Under the pieces are notes generated by a model. The model saw only the letters and a list, made by a program, of their open reading frames with translations, was not told the DNA's origin and did not search any database. Of a stretch of 64,000 bases of DNA, positions 8,063 through 17,536 are shown piece after piece (position 1 is the stretch's first letter; every line of letters starts with the position of its first letter). The stretch covers positions 1 to 64,000 of the forward strand of contig JBGAUL010000017.1 of the NCBI GenBank assembly GCA_044228685.1. The letters are read 5' to 3'. The translations under genes were made by a program, and so were the position numbers. Source of the stretch: JBBATK01 sp044228685. GTDB lineage: Bacteria; Bacteroidota; Ignavibacteria; Kapaibacteriales; NICIL-2.

Positions 8063-10408
8063 TTATCTAGAACCGACAATGACGGTGAATCGATGTTTGT
8101 TGTCGTCCTTGTCTGCAACTAAAACGGTGTACAAACCAGCCTGAAGTTGTGGTATCACAACTGCTATTCCATCACTCTCCGATAACCAAGACAAGTCCAT
8201 TGACTGACCCAGCACGCTTGTCATCCTTATGCTGCTTGCGGAGAAAAGTCCTTTGATGTGTAACTGCTGTCCCGCGCCCACCGGCTGTGGATAAAGCTTG
8301 CTTGCATTTGATGGCGAGCTATCGTCGCTGACGTCGGAAGTCTCTGTGTCATAATAAAACAACCCCACTCCATCTGTCAAAGCATACACGCGATTAGCAA
8401 CTTTTGCGACTGAGACAAATGGAACGTCATAGAGAAATCCCTGAGCTTGAGCTTTTGTAAAGGTCGTTCCTTTGTCCATCGACTGATACATGCCGTCAGA
8501 GAGAGCGAAATAGATCGAAGTATCCAATACAAAACTTGAGTTCTTGAAATTCAGAATGTCGTTGAGCTGAGTTCCGAAACCTTTGTTAGCCAGAGCTTCA
8601 ATCAATTCAAGTTTTGAGTCGCGTACGTGACAAATAGGTGTACCGATATAGTCCACACCACTTTTCTTTAAGGCACAGGCAACAAACATTTGATTGCCTG
8701 CAGCTGACACACCACCTGCACCACTGAAGTAATAGGTCACTTTCAAACTCGTATCTGCAAACTCGAGGTCTGTCCAATGCTGACCTCGATCAGTCGTGTA
8801 TTTGATTGAGATCTGCGGGTTAAAACACAGTATGGTATCTCCCCGAACCACCATCATGTTTTCTCCTGCACCGTTCGGATTCACAAAACTCCACCCACTG
8901 ATTTTCAATGAGTCATCCATCTTGTAATACCGGAAGAACTTCGTACCACTGGTGTCATATTGTGCCCGGAAGTACAGAGTATGACCATCATAGTCTAAGG
9001 GCGAGAAGTATTGATAACCGTGTGTCTCAATAGCGCTTTGATCAAGAGGGTTCCAAGTACGCGCGCCATCGACCGTGATACGAATCTGTGCGGAATCAAA
9101 AGAGACAATTCCCCGAGACGTAGCATAAGACCGAATCGGAAGTTCACTGAGACTCTTCTTGCTGTGTTTCTTCAAGCCTGCAAAATCAAACTGCCACGAG
9201 TTTGCAGCGTCAAGTGACGATGCGAACCCAAGACTTTCGTAATCACTCACGCAGAGTGCCGTGCCACACTGCGCCACAAACGAAGCGAGTCCGCCGAAAG
9301 CGCGATAACCACTTTGCGACATGCTAAAACTCTTCGTGCTGTCCTCAGATCGCATTATTTCTCGATCTGATAACACAAGCATCGTGGCTAAATCGAGGGT
9401 CAAGGGCATGTTGGCAAAGAAGTCGCGATTGAGACCGCGCATGGGCAGGCGTTTCCAGCTGCGACCTGAATCAATGCTCATCATCATCGCTAACGAACTG
9501 TCGCTTGGCAGCGAGGGAATAAACACTCGAGCAAGTATGCAACCTCGACTAAGGCTGAGACCCGTGACATATTCTCCTGAGTCAGCCACAACTACTCTTT
9601 GTGGTGTTGGATTTGTAGTAGTCAAATCATAACGAAACAATTTGAATCGCTGTTGATTCGACACCATATAAACTTGGTTTGCGAGAACTATTTGGCGTGT
9701 TGTAAAGTCAATGTTCCCAATCCCACCAATGCTTACAAAGCTGTTTGCATTGTCATGAGAAGCTTGTGCGGAGAGTGCGTCAATATTCCAAACGACATTA
9801 TTGTGCTCGCACAGTAATGAGGGTCTAGGATACATTTCGTCGTCAGACTGCATAGCCTGCGCGCTCACAACTGCAACTTGCCTCCACGTATCCCCGTCGT
9901 CGTCTGAGCGACATAGAACAATCGAGCCACGCGTGTTAACGTTGTTTCGCACAAGAGCAAAAAGCGATGAATCGCTTGCTGCAATGTCGAACACTGTCCG
10001 AATCCCGGAAAACTGCGGAAGTCCCTCGAGCTTTGGCTCGCGCCAACTCGCACCTTGGTCCGTCGACTTCCAGATGCACTCAGTACCATTTCTACATACG
10101 CTGAGAAATATCGTCTTGCCTCGCAGCGCACATTCGTAGGGTCCTACACCTAAACCGGTCCCGGAATAATACCAGCTCTTCCCTTTATCCGTTGAAGCAA
10201 ACAATCTCCGACTCCCGACGACGAACAACTTGCCGTCTACATCACGTATCGAAGTCCGCGTTTGCACTAAACCACTAAAGAAATCAACGAGTTTATTGGC
10301 AGCTAATCCGCCTTCCAGTTGTTCAACGGCATGCCAGGTTTGGGCATTAACTGTTTGAATTGATGCATATGTAAATGCAATCACGACGAGTATTTGTGCT
10401 ATTCGCAT
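8063..10408 (-). CDS. T9SS-exported BNR/Asp-box propeller protein
   Basis: Signal peptide ('MRIAQILVV... TVNAQ'), then several Asp-box motifs of the S-x-D-x-G-x-x-W type ('STDKGKSWYYS', 'STDQGASWREP', 'DDDGDTWRQV', 'TTDRGQHWTD', 'SMDKGTTFT'). These are typical of beta-propellers of the sialidase/sortilin/photosystem-assembly kind. The C-terminal 80 residues are a T9SS sorting domain beginning 'LYPQPV' (Gln replaces the usual Asn) and ending 'FTVIVGSR'. Most likely a surface or secreted propeller with no obvious enzymatic residues. Function unknown. It is divergently arranged from the gene at 10598. Confidence 0.85.
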   Translation of the reverse strand: MRIAQILVVIAFTYASIQTVNAQTWHAVEQLEGGLAANKLVDFFSGLVQTRTSIRDVDGKLFVVGSRRLFASTDKGKSWYYSGTGLGVGPYECALRGKTIFLSVCRNGTECIWKSTDQGASWREPKLEGLPQFSGIRTVFDIAASDSSLFALVRNNVNTRGSIVLCRSDDDGDTWRQVAVVSAQAMQSDDEMYPRPSLLCEHNNVVWNIDALSAQASHDNANSFVSIGGIGNIDFTTRQIVLANQVYMVSNQQRFKLFRYDLTTTNPTPQRVVVADSGEYVTGLSLSRGCILARVFIPSLPSDSSLAMMMSIDSGRSWKRLPMRGLNRDFFANMPLTLDLATMLVLSDREIMRSEDSTKSFSMSQSGYRAFGGLASFVAQCGTALCVSDYESLGFASSLDAANSWQFDFAGLKKHSKKSLSELPIRSYATSRGIVSFDSAQIRITVDGARTWNPLDQSAIETHGYQYFSPLDYDGHTLYFRAQYDTSGTKFFRYYKMDDSLKISGWSFVNPNGAGENMMVVRGDTILCFNPQISIKYTTDRGQHWTDLEFADTSLKVTYYFSGAGGVSAAGNQMFVACALKKSGVDYIGTPICHVRDSKLELIEALANKGFGTQLNDILNFKNSSFVLDTSIYFALSDGMYQSMDKGTTFTKAQAQGFLYDVPFVSVAKVANRVYALTDGVGLFYYDTETSDVSDDSSPSNASKLYPQPVGAGQQLHIKGLFSASSIRMTSVLGQSMDLSWLSESDGIAVVIPQLQAGLYTVLVADKDDNKHRFTVIVGSR

Positions 10409-10597
10409 GACGATGTACCTTGAGTTAAACGGAGGATTAGATGAGTGCTTTAGAATTGTATTGCCCGAGCACTCATTTGTACAGACAACCGGATTATATT
10501 TTAGTTACAATGACTAAACAGAAGAGATCTCTCTTCATATTTTGCAGGCCACACGCTCAACCAAGGATCACACCTCATTATACCACTCTGCTACGCT

Positions 10598-11047
10598 ATG
10601 AACACACTGTATAACGATTCGGATTACGTCTCAATTCTTAAGCGCCTCAATGAGCTCTCGGCTCAATCTCCTGCAATATGGGGTAAAATGAATGTCTCAC
10701 AAATGCTCGCTCATTGTAGCATCGCTCTCGAAGTGGCTGCCGGCAAACGTTTTCCTAAGCGCTTGCTCATAGGCTACATACTTGGCTCGATGCTCAAAAG
10801 TAAATTCTATAATGAAGCACCATTTGACAAGAACTCACCAACCGATCCAACTTTTGTCATTAAAGAACAGCGTGATTTTGAAAAGGAACGAGCGCATCTT
10901 GGTTTGCTGATACAGTCCTTTCATGAAGCAGGACCCGAGGGCTGCACAACTCATCCTCACTCATTCTTTGGTAAACTCACGCCCGAGCAATGGGGTATCG
11001 GCATGTATAAACACTTGGATCATCACTTCCGTCAGTTCGGAGGATAG
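10598..11047 (+). CDS. DUF1569 (DinB-like) protein
   Basis: A complete 149-residue member of the DUF1569 family, related to the DinB/YfiT-like four-helix metalloproteins. Visible features are 'WGKMNVSQMLAHC', the short basic loop 'GKRFPKRLL', and the C-terminal 'MYKHLDHHFRQFG'. The His in 'MLAHC' and the His pair in 'KHLDHH' are positioned to bind a metal. Members are thought to act on small thiols or as metal-dependent transferases, but the substrate is not known. Its 90-base gap to the next gene leaves co-transcription possible. Confidence 0.85.
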   Translation: MNTLYNDSDYVSILKRLNELSAQSPAIWGKMNVSQMLAHCSIALEVAAGKRFPKRLLIGYILGSMLKSKFYNEAPFDKNSPTDPTFVIKEQRDFEKERAHLGLLIQSFHEAGPEGCTTHPHSFFGKLTPEQWGIGMYKHLDHHFRQFGG

Positions 11048-11137
11048 GCAAATTCTAAGGGGGACTGCAGTCTAAACCACGCAGCATAGTTCTGTTGAGA
11101 ATTACTTCCACATCACTTTTCCTCATAGGAGCAGCTC

Positions 11138-12220
11138 ATGAAAAGCGATATATTTTATTCAATACAGAACGAGGATTATCGTAGCGAAGAATTGCTATTG
11201 AACAGTTTTCCGGATGAGGAGCTTAGCATTCTGCTGATAGCTTCGAGCGGTGAGAATTTGCTTAGTCTCTGTGCTAATCCGCGCGTGTTTTCGTTGACAG
11301 CCGTCGATACAAATCCGGCCCAACTAAATCTCTGCATGCTTCGATATCATAGCGCGTTGTACCTTGATCGAGATTCACACATGAGATTCTTTGCATCTGA
11401 TGCAAATGCATTGGACGAGCATGCGGCTGACGATCGTGTAGAGCTGTATCGCTCTTTCCGCGGAAATTTAGACGTGTATTCACGACTGTATTGGGATGAG
11501 AGACTAGAAAGTGAGATTCGTCCAGGTCTGCATTTTTGTGGTCGAAATGACGCCATGGCGCGAATGATCCAAGCTGAGCTTGCTCAGTATGACATTCATC
11601 CCTTAGACCAGCCGGTTGCGAGCATATCGTCCGATCAGTTCATCAAGGCATTTGAAAACGTGTACACTGTCGCAAGGATCAAAGAGTTCTTCAACATAGA
11701 AGGAGATGTGGCGGCGCAGCGCATTGCTTCCCAAGCTACAACGATCGCTCGATGTTATTTGAAAGCATTGAGTATGGATGATGCTCACTTAAATTACTTT
11801 CTGCACTGCTTTTTCAAGAACTCCTACATTCATAACATACCGAACGAAGCTGGACTCCCAGCATATCTACACAAGCATAAGTATGCACTGCTTCAGGATA
11901 AACTTCAGGACATTGAGTTTATCCTCATGAATGAACCAATTCAGCAAGCAATCAAATATCAAAGTAATCTACACTTGCTCAGTGTTTCCAACATTCCTGA
12001 TTGGCTAACAAAAGCTGCTTTCGAAGAACTTGGGTCAGCTGCAGCTCAGGGTCTACAAAAGGACGGACTGTTTTTGGCGCGCAAGGCTACCGGCGAGCCA
12101 AGCTTGGTTGAATCGCTATCGAGTGAGTTGAATGTAGTGGAAGAATTGTGCGAGCAGGTACGGGGGCAGGAGAGAGCTCCTATGTGGACTGATGTTTTGG
12201 TTGCTACTCCTCGACGCTAA
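11138..12220 (+). CDS. DUF3419 / BtaA-like 3-amino-3-carboxypropyl transferase
   Basis: The family includes BtaA, which moves the aminocarboxypropyl group of S-adenosylmethionine onto diacylglycerol, the first step of betaine lipid synthesis. Evidence is the SAM-binding pattern 'ILLIASSGENLLSL' followed by 'TAVDTNPAQLNLC', the 'FFKNSYIHN' motif, and a Rossmann-type C-terminal portion ('PDWLTKAAFEELG'). AGGAG lies six bases before the ATG. No BtaB-like methyltransferase is adjacent. A different acceptor is therefore possible, as for other DUF3419 proteins. Confidence 0.78.
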   Translation: MKSDIFYSIQNEDYRSEELLLNSFPDEELSILLIASSGENLLSLCANPRVFSLTAVDTNPAQLNLCMLRYHSALYLDRDSHMRFFASDANALDEHAADDRVELYRSFRGNLDVYSRLYWDERLESEIRPGLHFCGRNDAMARMIQAELAQYDIHPLDQPVASISSDQFIKAFENVYTVARIKEFFNIEGDVAAQRIASQATTIARCYLKALSMDDAHLNYFLHCFFKNSYIHNIPNEAGLPAYLHKHKYALLQDKLQDIEFILMNEPIQQAIKYQSNLHLLSVSNIPDWLTKAAFEELGSAAAQGLQKDGLFLARKATGEPSLVESLSSELNVVEELCEQVRGQERAPMWTDVLVATPRR

Positions 12221-12284
12221 CGAATGAGTTTATTCCTAGATTCTTTTCAACCCTATAGTATCTCAATCGCGAGCACTAAAACAA

Positions 12285-12348
12285 CAACAGCGTGTGAGCA
12301 ATGCAAAAGAATCTATTGAGAATCGGTTGCATAGAACACACGCTGTTG
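12285..12348. terminator. Long stem-loop between converging genes
   Basis: A 12-bp perfect inverted repeat, CAACAGCGTGTG / CACACGCTGTTG, encloses a second inner pair ATGCAA / TTGCAT. It lies 64 bases past the stop at 12220 and 73 bases before the opposing stop at 12422, so it can serve both transcripts. No T-run is seen. Confidence 0.6.
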
Positions 12349-12421
12349 ATTACACTACGAATCAATCTACTCTCGAGTCAACACGCCATTAGTTGGCACG
12401 TCCAATTTTTCAACTGATATA

Positions 12422-13078
12422 TTATGGCTTGAGCAGATTATCGAGAATCATCTTCTCGAGCTTACCTGTGCTCTTACAAGCTGTAGCACCAGCAGGAGCC
12501 TTAGTTGAGAAATCGATGGTAACCTTTGTACGACCAAGACGGATTGAGCGAACTCGGATGGTCATGAATGCTTCGTTGGCAATGTACTGACCTTTGCTAT
12601 TGCTTCCGCAATCAGCACATAGGTTTTCAGCATGCTCACCTGTTTCCGGTGTGCCGCTTACCTTTTGGATGGTGCGCATTTCACCGCGAACGATAACTGT
12701 TCCACCGGCTCCGCCACCACTGTTTTGGATTTGGAAGTTGTTTTCGATGCACCAGCGAATAACACGACCGAGGATGATTTCAACGCCTTCACCGTAGTAG
12801 CGAGCGCGCTCGTTACCGTTGGCGTCGCGAATATCTGTTGTATCGTCTACGATTACCGGCATCGGTGGCTTGTTTGTGTGTGGATTGATGATTGGATATG
12901 TTGAATCCGGTACCATCAAGGCCAAACTGGGTGATGCGGTGGAGAAATCAGCACTTTGTTCGATGGCAACAGTGTTGCTAAGTGTCTGATCTGTAGGGAC
13001 TTCCTGCTTTACCTGAGCAGAGGAAATCGTCATGGCTGCTGCCATTACAAGTGTACTTGTACTAAAGAGTTTCATCAT
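12422..13078 (-). CDS. Unknown exported protein
   Basis: A 218-residue protein with a clear signal peptide ('MMKLFSTSTLVMAAAMTISSAQ'-like, cleavage near residue 22). The mature part has a Gly-rich run ('NSGGGAGGTVIVRG'), a 'CADCGSNSKGQYIA' segment and basic beta-like C-terminal strands ('IRVRSIRLGRTKVTIDFST'). I recognise no family. No T9SS sorting domain is present, so it is probably periplasmic. It stands alone, converging with the BtaA-like gene. Confidence 0.65.
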   Translation of the reverse strand: MMKLFSTSTLVMAAAMTISSAQVKQEVPTDQTLSNTVAIEQSADFSTASPSLALMVPDSTYPIINPHTNKPPMPVIVDDTTDIRDANGNERARYYGEGVEIILGRVIRWCIENNFQIQNSGGGAGGTVIVRGEMRTIQKVSGTPETGEHAENLCADCGSNSKGQYIANEAFMTIRVRSIRLGRTKVTIDFSTKAPAGATACKSTGKLEKMILDNLLKP

Positions 13079-13457
13079 GGTGTATTTTGGGTGAATAGTA
13101 ATTCTTGTTTTCCAATATACATTCGGCCTTCGCCGAGCGTATCAGTAAATAAACGGATTTGTATGTCCTGAGTGTAAACTGCTTTATAGCAGTTTGCGGA
13201 TTGGCTTGAGTGAACGTTATGGACCGGAAATGTGATCCTAGACAAATTGTACACGATTCAATGTACATGAACTCAGACTATCCTAGCAGCATCGTCCCTG
13301 GTGCTGACTTAGTGCTTGGAGTGATCGTAGTCACATTCAGTTTACACAAAGCCCGGAAATTGATCGAAATTTTATAGACCTTCCCGTTTTCGCTGTTTTT
13401 TGCGGGTTTTATGGGAATCCCTTCACAAAATCACTGACATAAAGATCCCGCTCTGTT
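13079..13457. other. Intergenic region, nothing clear
   Basis: About 380 bases between dnaE2 and the unknown exported gene. A weak 'CCCG...CGGG' pair near 13383-13407 might form a 3' hairpin for dnaE2. No gene or strong signal is seen. Confidence 0.5.
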
Positions 13458-16400
13458 CTATTCTACCACAAGTTCGTCATTTTGTTCCGGAATTTCAATA
13501 ATAAGTCTATCAGTACCTCCGGTTTGCGATGGAAATCCTGTATATCCTCCCTGTACATGTTGCAAAACCCACACATCTTGAACCAGCAATCCTCGCCAGC
13601 CATTCTCGCCTTCTAACTTCCCCTTGAGAATGAGAGCAGGGGCACGCAGAACTTGACGGAACTTCTCTTTGATATGTGGCAGCACAATGCTCTGTATTGA
13701 ACCAGTTTCATCTTCTAGGGTGAGGAACATCACACCTTTGGCAGTGTATGGTTGCTGTCGAAGTATGGCAATGCCTCCTACACAAATCGTATGTGCTTTC
13801 TTGAGGTCGCGATTACCTGGCATGCGATAACAGGTCTCAATTGTTCTCACTTCCAAATCATTTAACTGCCTTCGGTACAAACTCATCGGATGTACGCGTG
13901 CCGAGTGATGTGTGGCATAATCCCAGGCAAGACGCTCCGTCGTAACTAAGTCTGCAAGCTTGGGTATGTCCTCCGGCATTACCAAGGGAAGATCAAAGAG
14001 AGCCGGTTCATCTTTCACCGACGCCAATCGGTTGAGCGCAACACCGACTTGCCAGAGAGCAGTACGTGATTCTGTGGCAAGAGAGTCCATTGCACCGGAA
14101 CGAGCGATAAGCTCAGCGACGTCTCGTGGCATTGGACAACGTCGTATTACATCTTCAACACTGACAAATGGTGATCGTAGTCGCTCCCACACAATGCCGC
14201 GCGCAATCTCCTCTGACACATTGTCTATCGAGCACAGTGGTTTACGAATCGCAAACCTGAGTTCGCCTTTTTCTGTTTTGCGCTCCTCCAATCCATAGCG
14301 AATTCCGGAGAAGTTGATATCGGGTAACAAGACCTCTACACCACATCGCTTTGTCTCCTCAATGAGCGTCATGAGCGAGTAAAATCCCGGACGATGCTGC
14401 ATTACCGCTGCCATGTATGCTGCCGGGTAGTAGAGTTTAAGCCAGGCTGATTGATAGACAATCTTTGCAAAGGCTGCAGCATGACTGCGACAGAAACCAT
14501 AGCCTACAAAGTAGGATACCGTATCAAAGACCTTGTTTGCGGATTGTTCGTCGACTCCTCGTCCAACAGCACCCTGCACAAACTTGCCACGCATGAGTTC
14601 CATTTCGCCGGCGTCACGAAACTTGGACATCAGAGCACGGAAATCATCGGCTTCTGCCAAGGACATACCGGCAAAGCGATGCGCGATCTCAAGAACTTGC
14701 TCTTGAAATAGAATGACGCCGTAGCTGTCACGGAGTACAGGTTCAAGATCTGGATGTAGATAATCAACCGGCTCCAGTCCACGTCGTCGACGGATGTATG
14801 GATTCACCATGCCGCTCTGCAGCGGTCCCGGACGAAAGAGCGCCACCTCTGCAATGAGATCATCAAAATTTGTGGGTTGGTGTAAGGCCAATACGTGCTG
14901 TTGTCCCTGCGACTCAATTTGAAACAAGCCAATCGTCTTTGAGCTACACATCATTGCATACACCTGCGGATCATCAAGCGACAACTCGTCGATATCAATA
15001 TCCATCTGCATTGAATTCTTGACTAACTCCACAGCTTCTGATACCGTTGCCAACATGCGGAGTCCCAACACATCCAACTTCACCAGTCCCATTGCCTCGA
15101 CGTCATTCTTGTCAAACTGCACCTCCTTTACTCCATTCGCAGAAACCTGTATGGGTGAAAAGTGATTGAGCGGTGTTCGTGAGAGTAGCATTCCCCCACT
15201 GTGCAAACCCAAGTGTCGCGGACACTCATCCAGTCGTTCTACCATCTTCATCGCTGCTTGAAAGAGCGGTGTATCCACGGGCAGTGTATCACCCATATCC
15301 GGGAGATATTTCTGTATGGATCGTGCAGAGGATGAAGGTACTGACTTTGTTAAGCGGTTAATGAGTGACAAAGGGTAACCCATTGCCTTTGCGACATCGC
15401 GCAGCGCGGATCGTAAGCGATAGCACATCAGCGTCGCTGTCATTGCGGTTTGTTCCTGTCCAAAGCGTTCTTCCATCCATGCAATAACTTCCTCTCTGCG
15501 CTCGGAATCAAAATCAACGTCTATATCCGGCGTTCCTTTCCGTCCACCATGCAAGAATCGCTCAAAGAGCAATCGGTGTCGCACCGGATCAACACCGGTT
15601 ATTCCCAGCAAGTATGCCACAATAGAATTTGCAGCCGAGCCTCTGCCAGAGCATCGTATTCCTCTCCTCTTAGCCTCGTCAACAACCTCTTTGACTACCA
15701 AGAAATAATCAGACAACTCAAGTTGTTGTATTACACTCAGTTCTTTCTCCAGCAGTGTGCGAGCTGCTTCAATATTCTTTTGTTGATAGCGCTTGATCAG
15801 CGCAGTCTGACTCAGTTCGCGCAGAAGTTCATCCGCACTACGTCCCTTTTCTATTCTTGCCGAGGGTGGAGTGATATGCGTTGCCAGTACGTCAATCTGA
15901 CATTCCTCAGCAAGTCGCATTGTTGTGCGGAATGCATCATCATAGGGCAAGAGCTTACGCAGCTCTTCTTCTGATTTGATGTATGCCTCTGCATTGACAG
16001 CTCGCTGCTCATGATCATCGAAGACGCTTATGCCGTTGCCGATGCAAATCATTAAGTCATAGACACTGTAGTCATCACTACGCGCATAGCGTACGTCACC
16101 ACTTATCACACACTCCATATCACATTCGAGTGCAAGACGATGTAGGCGCTCGTTCTCGGCGCCTTCGCGTGGACGACAGTGATGGCTGAGCTCCACATAG
16201 ACATCCTTACCAAAGATCTGCTTGAGCAAGCGAAGCCACTCCGTCGCTTCGCGCATCTTGGCAGCGCGCACGAGTTGTCGCAGATATCCTTCGGAGCCGC
16301 CGGTGAGACAGATGACGCCCCGCAGATCCACTATGCTCAGGTCTTGTACATTGACCATTGGCTGGTCGCGCGATCGTGCGTGCGCGAGACTGAGTAGCGC

Positions 16401-16661
16401 ATTCAATCGTGCATAGGCTTCGTTATCGCGAGCCAACAATACAAGCGGCGCATTATCGACACACAATTCTGCACCTGCTATTGCTCGTATAGCTCTGCGT
16501 CGTGCCGCACGCTGAAATCGCACCATACCATACACACCATTCACATCGGTCAGTGCCATTGCACTTACTCCACACTCATAGGCATGTTCCACCAATTCTT
16601 CAGGTGCAGAGGCGCCTTGAAGAAATGAAAACCATGAGCGAAGGTGTAGGTGTGCAACCAT
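13458..16661 (-). CDS. dnaE2: Error-prone DNA polymerase III alpha subunit DnaE2 (ImuC)
   Basis: A C-family polymerase that copies damaged DNA as part of the SOS mutasome. The N-terminal PHP domain is visible ('HLHLRSWFSFLQGA', 'ALTDVNGVYG'). The polymerase core has 'FERFLHGGRKGTPDIDVDF' at about residue 370, with the catalytic aspartates in 'PDIDVDF'. A helix-hairpin-helix part and an OB-fold ('GVMFLTLEDETGSIQ') lie near the end. At 1067 residues the length fits DnaE2 and is shorter than replicative DnaE. It sits 44 bases behind the small gene at 16706 and completes an imuB-type operon. Confidence 0.95.
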   Translation of the reverse strand: MVAHLHLRSWFSFLQGASAPEELVEHAYECGVSAMALTDVNGVYGMVRFQRAARRRAIRAIAGAELCVDNAPLVLLARDNEAYARLNALLSLAHARSRDQPMVNVQDLSIVDLRGVICLTGGSEGYLRQLVRAAKMREATEWLRLLKQIFGKDVYVELSHHCRPREGAENERLHRLALECDMECVISGDVRYARSDDYSVYDLMICIGNGISVFDDHEQRAVNAEAYIKSEEELRKLLPYDDAFRTTMRLAEECQIDVLATHITPPSARIEKGRSADELLRELSQTALIKRYQQKNIEAARTLLEKELSVIQQLELSDYFLVVKEVVDEAKRRGIRCSGRGSAANSIVAYLLGITGVDPVRHRLLFERFLHGGRKGTPDIDVDFDSERREEVIAWMEERFGQEQTAMTATLMCYRLRSALRDVAKAMGYPLSLINRLTKSVPSSSARSIQKYLPDMGDTLPVDTPLFQAAMKMVERLDECPRHLGLHSGGMLLSRTPLNHFSPIQVSANGVKEVQFDKNDVEAMGLVKLDVLGLRMLATVSEAVELVKNSMQMDIDIDELSLDDPQVYAMMCSSKTIGLFQIESQGQQHVLALHQPTNFDDLIAEVALFRPGPLQSGMVNPYIRRRRGLEPVDYLHPDLEPVLRDSYGVILFQEQVLEIAHRFAGMSLAEADDFRALMSKFRDAGEMELMRGKFVQGAVGRGVDEQSANKVFDTVSYFVGYGFCRSHAAAFAKIVYQSAWLKLYYPAAYMAAVMQHRPGFYSLMTLIEETKRCGVEVLLPDINFSGIRYGLEERKTEKGELRFAIRKPLCSIDNVSEEIARGIVWERLRSPFVSVEDVIRRCPMPRDVAELIARSGAMDSLATESRTALWQVGVALNRLASVKDEPALFDLPLVMPEDIPKLADLVTTERLAWDYATHHSARVHPMSLYRRQLNDLEVRTIETCYRMPGNRDLKKAHTICVGGIAILRQQPYTAKGVMFLTLEDETGSIQSIVLPHIKEKFRQVLRAPALILKGKLEGENGWRGLLVQDVWVLQHVQGGYTGFPSQTGGTDRLIIEIPEQNDELVVE

Positions 16662-16705
16662 ACTGAGCGAGAGCGAGCGGACTAGCGTGTGTGAAGTGCT
16701 TCAGA

Positions 16706-17134
16706 TTAGATCTGTACATGTCTTGAGCGGTGATGTCGTCTTCTGCGCACAATCAATTCCTGCAACTCCCTCACATCGCGCAGCATAGTCTGTGATGTAT
16801 GCTGCAACATCGCCGTGACTTGTCGTAGGATGTCCACGAGGAGTAATTCTGCAAGATCATAGACAGTCTCATTGATAATGCTCCCGGCAATCTGAATGTT
16901 CTGCATAATGTCTCGATGCAGTCGTGCTACTAGTCTCCAATAGCTCAATCCTTCTCTGCTATGCTGCATGCCCAGCCCCGATTCGCTACGTTCTTTAAAC
17001 TTCAGATTCATCGATTGCATTAGATCTGCTCTTCCTCTATGCGCCGAGATTTCTGATTGTGCTTCTGCTAAAGCTCCATATTCATCCTCAGCACCACTTT
17101 CTATTTCTATTTCCTCATCTGCTAGTAGTATCAT
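16706..17134 (-). CDS. Unknown small helical protein in the mutasome operon
   Basis: Not recognised. The ATG at 17134 has a strong AGGAG site seven bases upstream, which supports a real gene. The product has 142 residues: an acidic N-terminus ('DEEIEIESGAEDEYG'), a predicted all-helical middle with heptad-like hydrophobic spacing ('IINETVYDLAELLLVDILRQ'), and a very basic tail ('VRRRRHHRSRH') that could touch DNA. It lies between the DUF6504-like gene and dnaE2, where other bacteria have no gene or place the RecA-like imuA. It shows no Walker motif, so it is not an ordinary ImuA. A mutasome accessory role is an inference from position only. Confidence 0.65.
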   Translation of the reverse strand: MILLADEEIEIESGAEDEYGALAEAQSEISAHRGRADLMQSMNLKFKERSESGLGMQHSREGLSYWRLVARLHRDIMQNIQIAGSIINETVYDLAELLLVDILRQVTAMLQHTSQTMLRDVRELQELIVRRRRHHRSRHVQI

Positions 17135-17302
17135 CAATGTTCTCCTCTGATTCGTTGTTGATTATAGAATGATCGTTGTTTGTCGAGTGCTCTAGTCTGC
17201 GCTTGTTTTTTTATGAGACTTACTCGTCTTGTCATACTCTGTTTACTCTACTGTCTTGCATTACATTCCATCTTCTGCAACTCGCGTCAGGACCCTCATT
17301 GT

Positions 17303-17536
17303 TCAATCCCACACTGCATCGCAGTACCACATGCCGCGCAGTTCATAGATTTCAATACACATGCCGTCGCATTCCAGTCTGAAGTAGCGTCGTTGTTCAT
17401 CGACACTCCACCAGCGAGAACGATAGATCCACTCGTCGTGGATGAGTTGAACATCGGCAGCGCGACCGCGACGACGGATACGTTTTGGACGACCGGCGGG
17501 GGCGTAGACTTCGATTGCATGACGTTTACGTTTCAT
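17303..17536 (-). CDS. DUF6504-like small protein coupled to imuB
   Basis: A 77-residue protein whose ATG overlaps the imuB stop (ATGA at 17533-17536), a sign of translational coupling. It begins with a basic stretch ('RPKRIRRRGRA') and then has 'DEWIYRSRWWSVDEQRRYF' and 'GMWYCDAVWD'. This matches the pattern of the small DUF6504 domain found next to, or fused to, ImuB in many bacteria: WW..., RRYF, then a closing W-Y. It is probably part of the mutasome, perhaps bridging to DNA or DnaE2. The family assignment rests on pattern memory and position. Confidence 0.72.
   Translation of the reverse strand: MKRKRHAIEVYAPAGRPKRIRRRGRAADVQLIHDEWIYRSRWWSVDEQRRYFRLECDGMCIEIYELRGMWYCDAVWD

Noticed and set aside
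13383..13425. Terminator for dnaE2
   Set aside because: Only a four-base CCCG/CGGG pair around an A/T-rich loop and no T-run in the right direction. Too weak to call.
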